Source: Ralstonia sp. UNC404CL21Col
GTDB taxonomy: Bacteria > Pseudomonadota > Gammaproteobacteria > Burkholderiales > Burkholderiaceae
Length of the DNA: 64,000 bases
Direction: 5' to 3'
NCBI RefSeq assembly: GCF_000620465.1
Contig: NZ_JIBE01000003.1
Span: 1,488,001-1,552,000 of the forward strand
Shown one piece after another: positions 46,746-55,656 of this stretch. The position numbers and the translations under genes are program-made. The notes beneath the pieces are model-generated. The model had not been told where the DNA came from, made no database searches, and saw only the letters and a list, made by a program, of their open reading frames with translations. The stretch's first letter is position 1, and each line of letters opens with the position of its first letter.

Positions 46746-47897
46746 ATGGACAAACTGGACAAGCGCCGCATATTCAACGTCATCAAGTCGCTCTTCACGG
46801 GCTTTGACGGCCCGCTGGCGTTGATCGTCTTCCTGCTGCTCGGCACCGGATTGATCGCGCTGTACTCGGCCGCCATCGACATGCCGGGCCGGGTGGAAGA
46901 CCAAGTCCGCAACATCCTGCTGTCGTTCGTGCTGATGTGGATCATCGCCAACCTGCCGCAGCAGACGCTGATGCGCTTTGCGGTGCCGCTCTACACCGTC
47001 GGCGTGGCGTTGTTGATTGGCGTGGCGGCGTTCGGGCTCATCCGCAAGGGCGCGCGGCGGTGGCTCAATATCGGCGTGGTCGTCCAGCCCTCCGAGATCA
47101 TGAAGATCGCCATGCCGCTGATGCTGGCGTGGTACTTCCAGAAGCGCGAGGGCGTGATCCACTGGTACGACTATCTGGCGGCCGCCTTGCTGCTGCTGAT
47201 TCCCGTCGGGCTTATCGCCAAGCAGCCGGACTTGGGCACGGCGCTTCTGGTGCTGGCGGCAGGCATCTACGTGATCTACTTTGCCGGGCTGTCTTGGCGG
47301 CTGATCGTGCCGGTGCTGGTGGTTGCGGTGACGGCGATCACGCTGGTGGTGTCGTTCGAGTCGCGCATCTGCGCACCGGGCGTGAACTGGCCGATCCTGC
47401 ACGACTACCAGCAGCACCGCGTCTGTACGCTGCTCGATCCGACCACCGACCCGCTCGGAAAGGGCTTCCACACCATCCAGTCGATCATTGCCATCGGCTC
47501 GGGCGGCGTGACGGGCAAGGGATGGCTGAAGGGCACGCAAACCCACCTGGAGTTCATCCCCGAGAAGCACACCGACTTCATTTTCGCGGTGTATTCCGAG
47601 GAATTCGGACTGGTGGGCAACGGTGTGCTGCTGTTCCTGTACCTGCTGCTGATCCTGCGCGGGCTCTTCATTGCCGCCAATGCAGGCACGCTGTTCGGGC
47701 GCTTGCTGGCAGGGTCGATCACGCTGATCTTCTTCACCTACGCCTTCGTCAACATGGGCATGGTGAGCGGCATCCTGCCTGTGGTGGGCGTGCCGCTGCC
47801 GCTCATCAGCTACGGGGGAACGGCGCTCGTCACGCTGGGCATGGGCATCGGCATCCTGATGAGCATCGCCCGACAGAAACGCTTCGTGCAGACCTGA
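46746..47897 (+). CDS. rodA: SEDS peptidoglycan polymerase RodA
   Basis: A 383-residue SEDS-family protein with about ten membrane helices. Conserved pieces are GARRWLNIGVVVQPSEIMKIAMPLMLAWYF, KQPDLGTALLVLAAGIYVIYFAG (with the catalytic-region Asp), GSGGVTGKGWLKGTQTHLEFIPEKHTDFIFAVYSEEFGL and the C-terminal VGVPLPLISYGGTAL. It polymerises glycan strands with PBP2. Last gene of the elongasome operon, followed by a strong terminator. Confidence 0.97.
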   Translation: MDKLDKRRIFNVIKSLFTGFDGPLALIVFLLLGTGLIALYSAAIDMPGRVEDQVRNILLSFVLMWIIANLPQQTLMRFAVPLYTVGVALLIGVAAFGLIRKGARRWLNIGVVVQPSEIMKIAMPLMLAWYFQKREGVIHWYDYLAAALLLLIPVGLIAKQPDLGTALLVLAAGIYVIYFAGLSWRLIVPVLVVAVTAITLVVSFESRICAPGVNWPILHDYQQHRVCTLLDPTTDPLGKGFHTIQSIIAIGSGGVTGKGWLKGTQTHLEFIPEKHTDFIFAVYSEEFGLVGNGVLLFLYLLLILRGLFIAANAGTLFGRLLAGSITLIFFTYAFVNMGMVSGILPVVGVPLPLISYGGTALVTLGMGIGILMSIARQKRFVQT

Positions 47898-47910
47898 CAC
47901 CTGACAAACG

Positions 47911-47945
47911 AAACGGCCGCCAAATTCTGGCGGCCGTTTTGCTTT
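47911..47945. terminator. Terminator after rodA
   Basis: Twelve-pair stem AAACGGCCGCCA (47911-47922) / TGGCGGCCGTTT (47928-47939) followed by TGCTTTT. It lies between the convergent rodA and acyl-CoA synthetase genes and could serve both. Confidence 0.92.
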
Positions 47946-49634
47946 TCAGGCGGCGATGGCCTCTTCGCGCAGCAACCTTCGCAGCACCTTGCCCGTCGCG
48001 GTGGCAGGCAGCGCGTCGTGGAATTTCACGCGCCGCGGCACCTTGTACGGCGCCATGTTGTCGCGCGACCAGGCAATCAGCTCGGCTTCCGAGAGCGTCA
48101 CGCCGCTCATCGGCACCACGTGCGCGCAGACGACTTCGCCCTTGTCGGGATCGGGAATGGGCGTCACGGCCACCTGGCGGATACCCGGGTGGCGCGACAG
48201 CAGCGCCTCGACCTCCTCCGGAAACACGCTGTAGCCCGACACCTTGATCATCTCCTTGATGCGGCCCTGCCACTGAAGGTAGCCGTCGGGCGAGACCTGG
48301 CCGATGTCGCCGGTGCGCAGGAAACCGTTGTGCAGGACGGCGCGCGTGGCCTCGTCGCGCTGCCAGTAGCCGCGGAACACGCCGGGGCTGCGGATGGTGA
48401 TCTCGCCCGCCTGGCCGGGCGGCAATTCTGCGCCGGTGTGCGGGTCGACGATGCGTACCTCGGTCTGCGGGACGATCTTGCCGTGCCATCCCCAGCGCGG
48501 GGCATCGGCCGGCGTGATGGCGTCACAGGTATGCGTTTCCGACAGGCCGTATGCAGCTTCGTAGGTTCGGCACTGCGGTCCGGCAAAGGTCCGCCACTGC
48601 TCGGCGATCGCCTCCGTCAACGTCACGCCAAAGCTGGTGCATGGGTTGGTCACGAGCGATTCCATGCGGTATTGCGCGGCATCCGGGTGCGCCATCACCG
48701 CCAGGTTCATTGGCGTCATGCTGTACCACCACGTGACGCGGTAGCGGTCGATGGCCTGCAGCACGGCCAGCGGATCGAAACGATAGAGCAGGATGGTGGG
48801 CGCGCCGGAATACAGCATCACGTTCATGCCCATCAGCATGCCGGCAATATGCGACAGCGGCGCCACGGCGAGCAGCACGTCGGCCGCCTGGATGCCACCG
48901 ACCTGCACCGTGACAGCCGTTTTGTACAGCGCGTTGCGGTGCGTCAGCATGGCCCCCTTCGGGCGGCCGGTGGTGCCAGACGTGTAGACCATCAGCGCCA
49001 CTTCATCCAAGCCAACCTGGATGGCAGCCACGGCATCGCGCTCGGCCACATCCACGGGTTCGGCCATCAGCTGCATCAGGTCAAGCTGCGCGGCGCCCGG
49101 CTTGTTCTTGAGCGGCGGCGCAGACGAGGCATCGGCGGCAATCAGCTCGGGCGGCACGGCCAGCGCCTTGCGGCACGCCGGCTGCGAGGGCTGCAGATCG
49201 GCATAGCGCGTGGTGATGACGGTCGTGACCGACGTGCCGGGCCGGGCGGCCTCGACGATCGGCATCAAGTCTGCCGCGGCCACGAGGATCTTGGCGCCGG
49301 AATCGGCCAGTTGGTCGCGCAGTTCGTGTTGACGCGACAGCGGCCCGCACGGCACGACGATGCCGCCCAGCTTGGCCGTGGCCAGATGCGCAACGATGGC
49401 TTGCGGACAGTTGTGCAGAAACAGCGCAACGCGATCGCCGCGTGTCACGCCCAGCCGCCGCAACTGCACTGCCAGCCGCGTCGAGGCTTGGTCCAGCTCG
49501 CGCCAGCAGATCGTGCGGCCATACCACAACAGGGCGATGCGCTCGGGCGTTTGCTGCGCATGGTGGGCGCAATACCGGTGCAGCGGCATTTCGCCCGCCA
49601 GATAATTGACCGGTTCGCGGTTCTGGATGGTCAT
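47946..49634 (-). CDS. AMP-forming acyl-CoA synthetase / ligase
   Basis: A 562-residue ANL-superfamily enzyme. The ATP loop is VYTSGTTGRPKGAMLTHRN, adenine motif YEAAYGLSETHT, hinge region LRTGDIGQVSPDGYLQWQGRIKEMIKVSGYSVFPEEVE, and the C-terminal catalytic Lys about 549 in TATGKVLRRLL. It activates a carboxylic acid to its CoA thioester; chain length or aromatic preference cannot be read reliably. No other fatty-acid genes are adjacent. The start has a GAGGAGA site. A TetR-like palindrome lies upstream. Confidence 0.9.
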   Translation of the reverse strand: MTIQNREPVNYLAGEMPLHRYCAHHAQQTPERIALLWYGRTICWRELDQASTRLAVQLRRLGVTRGDRVALFLHNCPQAIVAHLATAKLGGIVVPCGPLSRQHELRDQLADSGAKILVAAADLMPIVEAARPGTSVTTVITTRYADLQPSQPACRKALAVPPELIAADASSAPPLKNKPGAAQLDLMQLMAEPVDVAERDAVAAIQVGLDEVALMVYTSGTTGRPKGAMLTHRNALYKTAVTVQVGGIQAADVLLAVAPLSHIAGMLMGMNVMLYSGAPTILLYRFDPLAVLQAIDRYRVTWWYSMTPMNLAVMAHPDAAQYRMESLVTNPCTSFGVTLTEAIAEQWRTFAGPQCRTYEAAYGLSETHTCDAITPADAPRWGWHGKIVPQTEVRIVDPHTGAELPPGQAGEITIRSPGVFRGYWQRDEATRAVLHNGFLRTGDIGQVSPDGYLQWQGRIKEMIKVSGYSVFPEEVEALLSRHPGIRQVAVTPIPDPDKGEVVCAHVVPMSGVTLSEAELIAWSRDNMAPYKVPRRVKFHDALPATATGKVLRRLLREEAIAA

Positions 49635-50086
49635 GTGGTGTCTCCTCGGCCGGCGGCCTCGCAAAGCGAGACATCGGCCGTGATGGCAGCCCTCGTTGCG
49701 GGGCGCTCATGCGGGTCAGGGTTCGCGGCATCCATCGTTCGAGTATGGCGAAGCCGTTTGGCCACCGCCGCACCGATTTGCGCAAGACCCTGTTCCACCC
49801 ACGATTTGAACCGAACATGACGTCGCGCAAGACGAATCCCACAAAAATCTACCGTTCGGTATAGAGTCTCGGCGCAAATCTGCTACGGCGTCAATCGGTG
49901 AGAAGTCGGATACGCAGCCACGGCAATGAAACAGCGCAAACACAAACCCCGCCGACATTCTGACCTGAGCGTGCGCTCACATTCCGGGATCGCCCCTAGG
50001 CAGTGAATTGCTTGTGACAATATTAAATATTTGCTGTCATGACAGATTTGTTCTATTTTTGACAACAAATTATGTGAGAGGCTGGA
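49635..50086. promoter_or_regulatory. Divergent region acyl-CoA synthetase / LysR with two palindromes
   Basis: A 452-base gap without a gene. It contains TACCGTTCGGTA at 49850-49861, an almost perfect palindrome of the kind bound by TetR-type fatty-acid regulators, placed to control the synthetase. Just before the LysR gene is an AT-rich tract with the perfect palindrome CTGTCATGACAG (50034-50045) and TTGACA at about 50059, suitable for LysR autoregulation. Confidence 0.5.
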
Positions 50087-51025
50087 ATGGATCGTTTGCA
50101 GTCGATGCGGGTGTTTTCCAAGGTGGTGGAGCTTGGCAGCTTCGCCCGGGCAGCCCAGCATCTGTCGATGAGCAATGCCGTGGTCACACGCTACGTGGCC
50201 GACCTTGAGGCGCATCTCGGCACGCGCCTGCTCAACCGCACCACGCGCAGCCTGTCGCTGACCGACGTGGGCGAAACCTACCTGCAGCGCTGTGCGCAGA
50301 TCCTGCTCGACATTGACGAGGCCGAATCGCTCGCCACCTCGCGCAGCCAGGCGCTCGTCGGTGGCCTGCGCATCGTCGCCCCGGTCATGTTCGGGTTGCA
50401 TGTGCTGCCCATGCTGCTCGCGCGCTTCCAGCAGCTTTATCCCGAGGTGACGTTTGACGTGGCGCTGTCTGATCGGCCGATCGACATCGTCGAGGACGGC
50501 CGCGACGTCGGCATCATGGTTTCAGAACTCGGCCTCGGCTCGCACCTCGTCGCACGCCGCATGATTTCCGCCGAGATGGTCATGGCGGCCACGCCGGCCT
50601 ATCTCCGCCAGCATTCCACGCCGCAGCGCGCCGAAGATATTGCCGAGCACCGCGTCATCGCCATGTGGCATCCGCAACTGCGTCACGAATGGGAGATGAG
50701 CACGCCCGACGGCCAGTCGATCTCGGTGCCGGTGCAGCCCTCGCTCGTCACCAGCAATGCCGAACTGATGCACCGCGCGGTGCTCGCCGACATGGGCATC
50801 GCGATTCTGTCGTCGTACATGGCCCGGCCGGATCTGGAATCCGGACGACTGGTGCGCGTGCTGCCGCAATACAAGCTGCCGCACCGGTCGCTGTCGCTGG
50901 TGTACCCGAGCCGCAAGTTCCTGCCGACGAAGGTCCGCACGTTCATCGACTACATGCTGGCCCAGGCGATGGAGGTCAAGCACAGCGAGGCGCGCGCCGG
51001 CCGCGGCCTGAGCGAAGCCGCATAA
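50087..51025 (+). CDS. LysR-family transcription regulator
   Basis: A 312-residue LysR-type regulator. The winged helix is FSKVVELGSFARAAQHLSMSNAVVTRYVADLEAHLGTRLLNRTTRSLSLT, followed by the effector domain (GGLRIVAPVMFGLHVLPMLLARFQQLYPEVTFDVALSDRPIDIVEDGRDVGI), closest in pattern to the CrgA/AaeR-like branch. It has a GAGAGG site. The target is not obvious; the distance of 450 bases to the synthetase gene makes a direct pair uncertain. Confidence 0.92.
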   Translation: MDRLQSMRVFSKVVELGSFARAAQHLSMSNAVVTRYVADLEAHLGTRLLNRTTRSLSLTDVGETYLQRCAQILLDIDEAESLATSRSQALVGGLRIVAPVMFGLHVLPMLLARFQQLYPEVTFDVALSDRPIDIVEDGRDVGIMVSELGLGSHLVARRMISAEMVMAATPAYLRQHSTPQRAEDIAEHRVIAMWHPQLRHEWEMSTPDGQSISVPVQPSLVTSNAELMHRAVLADMGIAILSSYMARPDLESGRLVRVLPQYKLPHRSLSLVYPSRKFLPTKVRTFIDYMLAQAMEVKHSEARAGRGLSEAA

Positions 51026-51047
51026 GCCAAGCCGCATCGCCAAAACA

Positions 51048-51078
51048 AAACGGGAGGACAGTGTCCTCCCGTTTGTAT
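51048..51078. terminator. Bidirectional terminator lysR / topB
   Basis: Stem AAACGGGAGGAC (51048-51059) / GTCCTCCCGTTT (51063-51074) with an A-rich left flank and TGT on the right, between two convergent genes. Confidence 0.88.
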
Positions 51079-51098
51079 TGATGCCTGCGAAACCGCGA

Positions 51099-53729
51099 TC
51101 AGGTTTCGCTGGTGCTTTCCTCATCGGCCTCGGCTTCAGCGGCTTTCTTGCGCGCCGGGGCCTTCTTTGCGGCCGTCCTGCTTGCGGTCTTGGCGGGCGC
51201 CTTCTTTGCAGCGGGCGTCTTGGCGGCGGCCGTCGTCTTCTTCGCCGCAGTCTTGGCACCGGGCTTGCCCTTGCCTTCGCCGCGCGGCTCGAATTCGAAG
51301 CCAATCTTGCCGTCGGGCTGCTTGACCAGGAACGCCTTGAAGTTGCGGCCCGTGCGCGCCGACTTGAAGCCGGTCAGCAGGTCCGTCTTGCCCTCAGTCA
51401 GCAGCTTGGCCAACTGCTCGCGGCTGATCTCCTGCTGCAGGATGATCTTGCCGGTGGTGAAGTCGCAGGTCTTGGGCTGCGCCACGGCGTTCTCGCACAC
51501 GTACTTCAAGCCGTGCTCGTAGACGTTGCCGTTGCACTTCGGGCAGTGGCCGACGCTTTCCTGGCCGGAGAAATCGACCGGCTCGCCATCGTCTTCGTCG
51601 TTCTGGCCGAAGTCGAACTCCATCTTCCAGTGACCGTCTTCCTGCGCGAGCTTGAGGATGGCCGCAAACGGCCGGCCCATCTTGCTGCGGAAGCCCTGCA
51701 GCGGGCCGATGGTCTTGTTAGTCAGCAGCTCTTCCACCTCGTTCAGCTCGAACTGGCGTCCGCCCGGAATCTTGCTGATCGAGAAATCGCAGTGGCTGCA
51801 GGCGAAGCGGCGGTAGTTCTCTTTGACCACGTGGCCGCATTGCGGGCACGGCGTGGAAAGCGTCGCGTAGTCGCCGGGGATGGTGTCGCTGTCGTATTCC
51901 TTGGCGCGCTTGACGATCTGCTGCGTCATCTGCGCGATCTCGCGCATGAATTCGTCGCGCTCCAGCTGACCGCGTTCGATCAGCGAAAGCTTGTGCTCCC
52001 AGCCGCCCGTCAACTCGGCCTGCGTCAGTTCTTCCACGCCCAGCCCACGCAGCAGCGTCATCAGCTGGAAGGCCTTGGCAGTCGGAATCAACTCGCGGCC
52101 CTCGCGCACGAGGTACTTTTCCGTCAGCAGACCTTCGATGATGGCCGCGCGCGTCGCTGGCGTGCCCAGGCCCTTGCCGGCCATGGCTTCGCGCAGCGCG
52201 TCGTCGTCGACCAGCTTGCCGGCACCTTCCATGGCCGACAGCAGCGTCGCTTCGTTGTAGCGTGCGGGCGGCTTGGTGGTCAGGCCGACCGGCTCGACCT
52301 TGTCCGTCTTGACCTTCTCGTCCTTGGCGACCGGCACGAGGTTGGCGTCTTCGCCCTGCGCCTCGCGGCCGTACACGACCAGCCAGCCCGGATTCACCAG
52401 CACCTTGCCTTCGGTCTTGAAGTGATGCCCGGCCACCTCGGTAATCCGCGTGGTGACCTGGTATTCGGCGGCCGGGAAGAACACTGCCAGGAAGCGGCGC
52501 ACCACCAGGTCGTACAGTTTCTGCTCGGGCTCCGAGAGGTTTTTTGGTGCCTGCAGCGTCGGGATGATGGCGAAGTGATCGCTGATCTTGCTGTTGTCGA
52601 AGATCCGCTTGTTCGGCTTGACCCACTGGTTGGCCAGGATCTTCTTCGCATGCGTCAGATAGTTGGGCGAGCTTTCGCCCAGCATGTCCAGCGTCTGCTT
52701 GACCGTGCCCATGTAGTCTTCGGGCAGCGCGCGCGAATCGGTACGCGGGTAGGTCAGCACCTTGTGCTTTTCATACAGCGCCTGCGCCAGGCCCAGCGTG
52801 TTCTTGGCCGAGAAGCCGAAGCGGCCGTTGGCCTCGCGCTGCAGGCTGGTCAGGTCGAACAGCGCCGGCGACATCTGCGTCGACGGCTTCGATTCTTCCG
52901 TCACCGAACCCGGCTTGTCGCGGCACGCGGCCACGATGCTCTTGGCCTCGGCCTCGCTCCACAGACGCGAATCGCGTTGCTCTGGATCGAACTCGTTCTT
53001 CTTGAATTTCGGGTCGAACCAGCGGCCTTCGTACAGGCCGGCCGCAGCGATGAACTCGGCGCGCACTTCCCAGTAATCGCGCTGGACGAAGCGTTTGATC
53101 TTCTCTTCGCGCTCCACCACGATCGACAGCGTGGGCGTTTGCACGCGGCCCACGGTGGTCAGGAAGAATCCGCCGCCCTTGCTGTTGAACGCGGTCATCG
53201 CACGCGTACCGTTGATGCCGACCAGCCAGTCGGCCTCCGACCGGCAGCGGGCAGCGTCGGCCAGCGGGATCATTTCTTCGTCGCTGCGCAGCTTGGCAAA
53301 GCCGTCCCGAATCGACTGCGGCGTCATCGACTGCAGCCACAGACGCTTCACCGGCAACTTGGTGTTTGCGTGTTGCGCGATCAGGCGGAAGATCAATTCA
53401 CCTTCGCGCCCCGCGTCACATGCGTTGATCAGGCTGGTGACGTCCTTGCGCTTGATCAGGCGCGTCAGCACCTTCAGGCGCGACTCCGACTTGGCGATCG
53501 GGCGAAGGTCGAAGTGCGGCGGGATCACGGGCAGATGCGCGAAGCTCCATTTGCCGCGTTTGACTTCGTATTCATCCGGCGCGGCAATCTCGACCAGGTG
53601 GCCAACCGCCGACGAGAGGACGTAGTCGTCGCTCTCAAAGTACTCGTCGTGCTTGGTGAAGCCACCCAGCGCGCGCGCGATATCAGCGGCGACCGACGGT
53701 TTTTCGGCAATGATGAGAGCCTTGGACAT
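51099..53729 (-). CDS. topB: DNA topoisomerase III with histone-H1-like lysine-rich tail
   Basis: An 876-residue type IA topoisomerase. The Toprim domain is MSKALIIAEKPSVAADIA ... LINACDAGREGELIFRLIA; the active Tyr is about 327 in VLTYPRTDSRALPED. GIPATRA-like LGTPATRAAIIEGLLTEKYL follows. Two or three zinc-ribbon units follow (CPQCGHVVKENYRRFACSHCDF; CPKCNGNVYEHGLKYVCENA). The last 50 residues are Ala/Lys-rich repeats (AAKK, KAPAKT) like histone H1 tails. It relaxes and decatenates DNA. The start at 53729 gives the usual N-terminus. Confidence 0.93.
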   Translation of the reverse strand: MSKALIIAEKPSVAADIARALGGFTKHDEYFESDDYVLSSAVGHLVEIAAPDEYEVKRGKWSFAHLPVIPPHFDLRPIAKSESRLKVLTRLIKRKDVTSLINACDAGREGELIFRLIAQHANTKLPVKRLWLQSMTPQSIRDGFAKLRSDEEMIPLADAARCRSEADWLVGINGTRAMTAFNSKGGGFFLTTVGRVQTPTLSIVVEREEKIKRFVQRDYWEVRAEFIAAAGLYEGRWFDPKFKKNEFDPEQRDSRLWSEAEAKSIVAACRDKPGSVTEESKPSTQMSPALFDLTSLQREANGRFGFSAKNTLGLAQALYEKHKVLTYPRTDSRALPEDYMGTVKQTLDMLGESSPNYLTHAKKILANQWVKPNKRIFDNSKISDHFAIIPTLQAPKNLSEPEQKLYDLVVRRFLAVFFPAAEYQVTTRITEVAGHHFKTEGKVLVNPGWLVVYGREAQGEDANLVPVAKDEKVKTDKVEPVGLTTKPPARYNEATLLSAMEGAGKLVDDDALREAMAGKGLGTPATRAAIIEGLLTEKYLVREGRELIPTAKAFQLMTLLRGLGVEELTQAELTGGWEHKLSLIERGQLERDEFMREIAQMTQQIVKRAKEYDSDTIPGDYATLSTPCPQCGHVVKENYRRFACSHCDFSISKIPGGRQFELNEVEELLTNKTIGPLQGFRSKMGRPFAAILKLAQEDGHWKMEFDFGQNDEDDGEPVDFSGQESVGHCPKCNGNVYEHGLKYVCENAVAQPKTCDFTTGKIILQQEISREQLAKLLTEGKTDLLTGFKSARTGRNFKAFLVKQPDGKIGFEFEPRGEGKGKPGAKTAAKKTTAAAKTPAAKKAPAKTASRTAAKKAPARKKAAEAEADEESTSET

Positions 53730-53982
53730 GTGAGCGGATCCTGGCGATCGCAAGTAATCGGGTAAAGAAGAAGTCGCTTTTCTATAACGACCGTTCGCGT
53801 GTTTTTTTAGAGTCTTATGGCAACGCCCGCCGACTTCAAGTGCCGGCGACGCCTGTCAGCGCGCCTATCTGGGCGTCCTCAATGTTCGGCCGGCCCAAAT
53901 TTGGCCGCCAATCATAAGCGCGGTTCCTTTTCAGGCGCAATAGAGTGGCGCATGCGGCGCTTGGCGTTGTCAAGGCCTGCAA
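53730..53982. other. Intergenic region upstream of topB
   Basis: A 253-base gap. On the minus strand there is a -10-like TTATAG near 53786-53781 about 50 bases upstream of topB. The rest shows no open frame with a ribosome binding site and no clear inverted repeat. Confidence 0.4.
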
Positions 53983-54363
53983 TCACGCCGATTCCAGCAG
54001 CCAGCCTCGCAAGTCGGGGGCCGCAGCCACCGCCGAAGCCGTGCTCAGATCACGCGAAAGCAAGCCTTCAACAACGCCCGCATGGGGCAAGACGGGGCCG
54101 AAAAACAACACATCGCTCCCTCGCTGCACCAGCAGGGTCGGAAAGTTTTCCACGTCGAAATCGCCCAGCGCGTCGGCATGGTCTTCCACATCGACCCAGA
54201 CGAAGCAGCACTCTGGATGCCGCTGCGCCAGTTCAATGAAGGTGGTGCGGTAGCTGCGGCACGTGCCACACCACTCCGCGCACAGGCACGCGACCAGCAG
54301 TTGCCCGGAGCGGATGCCCGCGTGCAGCGCAGCGGCGTCGGTGTCGGGCGAGAGCAGTGGCAT
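53983..54363 (-). CDS. Thioredoxin-fold protein with WCGTC active site
   Basis: A 126-residue thioredoxin-like protein without a signal peptide. The active site is CAEWCGTCRSYRTTFIELA, the cis-Pro region is VENFPTLLVQRG. A variant WCGTC motif instead of WCGPC suggests a modified redox potential. It lies between topB and dprA on the same strand. Partner unknown. Confidence 0.88.
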   Translation of the reverse strand: MPLLSPDTDAAALHAGIRSGQLLVACLCAEWCGTCRSYRTTFIELAQRHPECCFVWVDVEDHADALGDFDVENFPTLLVQRGSDVLFFGPVLPHAGVVEGLLSRDLSTASAVAAAPDLRGWLLESA

Positions 54364-54425
54364 GAAAAACGGGGCTGAACGATCAGCAGAGTGGCGAGGG
54401 GGTCGCGCCTATTGTAGGCACGCTT

Positions 54426-55631
54426 TCACGGAAGCCGCAGGAAGCGCCCGCCGGGCTGACGCTCGACGCGGCCATCCAGCTCCAGCGCCAGAAGCTGCGC
54501 GGACAGCGGGGCCGCTGCTTGGCCGGTGCGCTCGCACAAGGTATCCAGATCGACGGGGTCAAACCCAAGCGCGTCGAGCAACGTCGTTTCAGCCGCACTC
54601 GGCGCCGCGCGGGCTGGGGCCGGCGCGGCCTCGGGTGCCTGGACCGTGGCCGTGCGCGTCGCACGTTTGGCCGGCGTTGCAGCGCGCCCCCAGCCGAGTT
54701 CGTCGAGGATATCGGCAGCGGTTTCCACCAGCTTGGCGCCTTGCTTGATCAACAGATGGCAGCCCTTGGCGAGCGGCGAATGGATCGACCCGGGAATCGC
54801 AAACACATCGCGCCCCTGCTCGGCCGCCAGCCGCGCCGTGATCAGCGAGCCGGACTGCGCCGCCGCTTCCACCACCAGCAGCCCGCGCGCCAAGCCGGAG
54901 ATCAGTCGATTGCGGCGCGGGAAGTTCTCGGCACGTGCGCCCATGCCGAGCGGGTATTCGGAGATGATCACGCCAGCCTCGGCAATGCGATGCGCCAGCG
55001 CCCGGTTGCGGGCTGGGTAAACAATATCGAGCCCCGTACCTACGACTGCGATGGTGCTTCCCGGACCGGCCAGCGCGCCCTCATGCGCGGCGGCATCGAT
55101 GCCGAGCGCCAGGCCCGACACGATCGTCACGCTCGCTGCCGACAGCGCCTGGGAAAACGCCCGGGCGTTCTCAATGCCGGCGGCCGTGGCGCTGCGCGCG
55201 CCCACCACGCCCACCGCGGCCGCGCGCAGCAGGGAGGCGTCGCCCTTGGTGTACAGGAGGGTCGGCGGGTCCGGCAGTTCGAGCAGGCGGGGCGGGTAGC
55301 CGCGATCGGCCAGCGTGAAGATGGCGTTGCCCGGCTCGTTCACCCAGGCGACAGTGCGCTCGATCAGCGCTGACAGCGTGTCGTCGGGCTCGGCGAGCAC
55401 CGCCCGCGCCTGGCGCTCCGGCAGCACCTTGGCGAGCGCGGCATACGGCTGGGCGAAGATGTCTTGCGGCAACCCGAAGGCCGCCAGCAACTGCCGCGCG
55501 GCAACGGGCCCGACGCCGGGGGTTTCAGTCAGACGCAGCCACGCGGCCAGTTCAGCCGGGTCGCGCGTGCAGGAGAGGGAAGCCGTGGAGTCAGCCGCGG
55601 CGGGTGCCGCGACCTGGGATGCATCGGTCAA
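54426..55631 (-). CDS. dprA: DNA processing protein DprA
   Basis: A 401-residue DprA/Smf protein, the RecA loader that protects incoming DNA in natural transformation. The Rossmann core has AVGVVGARSATAAG, VSGLALGIDAAAHEGAL, VVGTGLDIVYPARNRAL and FPRRNRLISGLARGLLVVEAA, then RDVFAIPGSIHSPLAKGCHLLIKQGAKLVETAADIL. The C-terminal winged helix (SAAETTLLDALGFDPVDLDTL) is present. The start appears to be TTG at 55631; no ATG or GTG gives a better N-terminus and the ribosome binding site is poor, so the exact start is uncertain. It follows the LysM gene by 25 bases. Confidence 0.92.
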   Translation of the reverse strand: MTDASQVAAPAAADSTASLSCTRDPAELAAWLRLTETPGVGPVAARQLLAAFGLPQDIFAQPYAALAKVLPERQARAVLAEPDDTLSALIERTVAWVNEPGNAIFTLADRGYPPRLLELPDPPTLLYTKGDASLLRAAAVGVVGARSATAAGIENARAFSQALSAASVTIVSGLALGIDAAAHEGALAGPGSTIAVVGTGLDIVYPARNRALAHRIAEAGVIISEYPLGMGARAENFPRRNRLISGLARGLLVVEAAAQSGSLITARLAAEQGRDVFAIPGSIHSPLAKGCHLLIKQGAKLVETAADILDELGWGRAATPAKRATRTATVQAPEAAPAPARAAPSAAETTLLDALGFDPVDLDTLCERTGQAAAPLSAQLLALELDGRVERQPGGRFLRLP

Positions 55632-55656
55632 ATCAGGGACTGCGGTAGCGCGTAGT

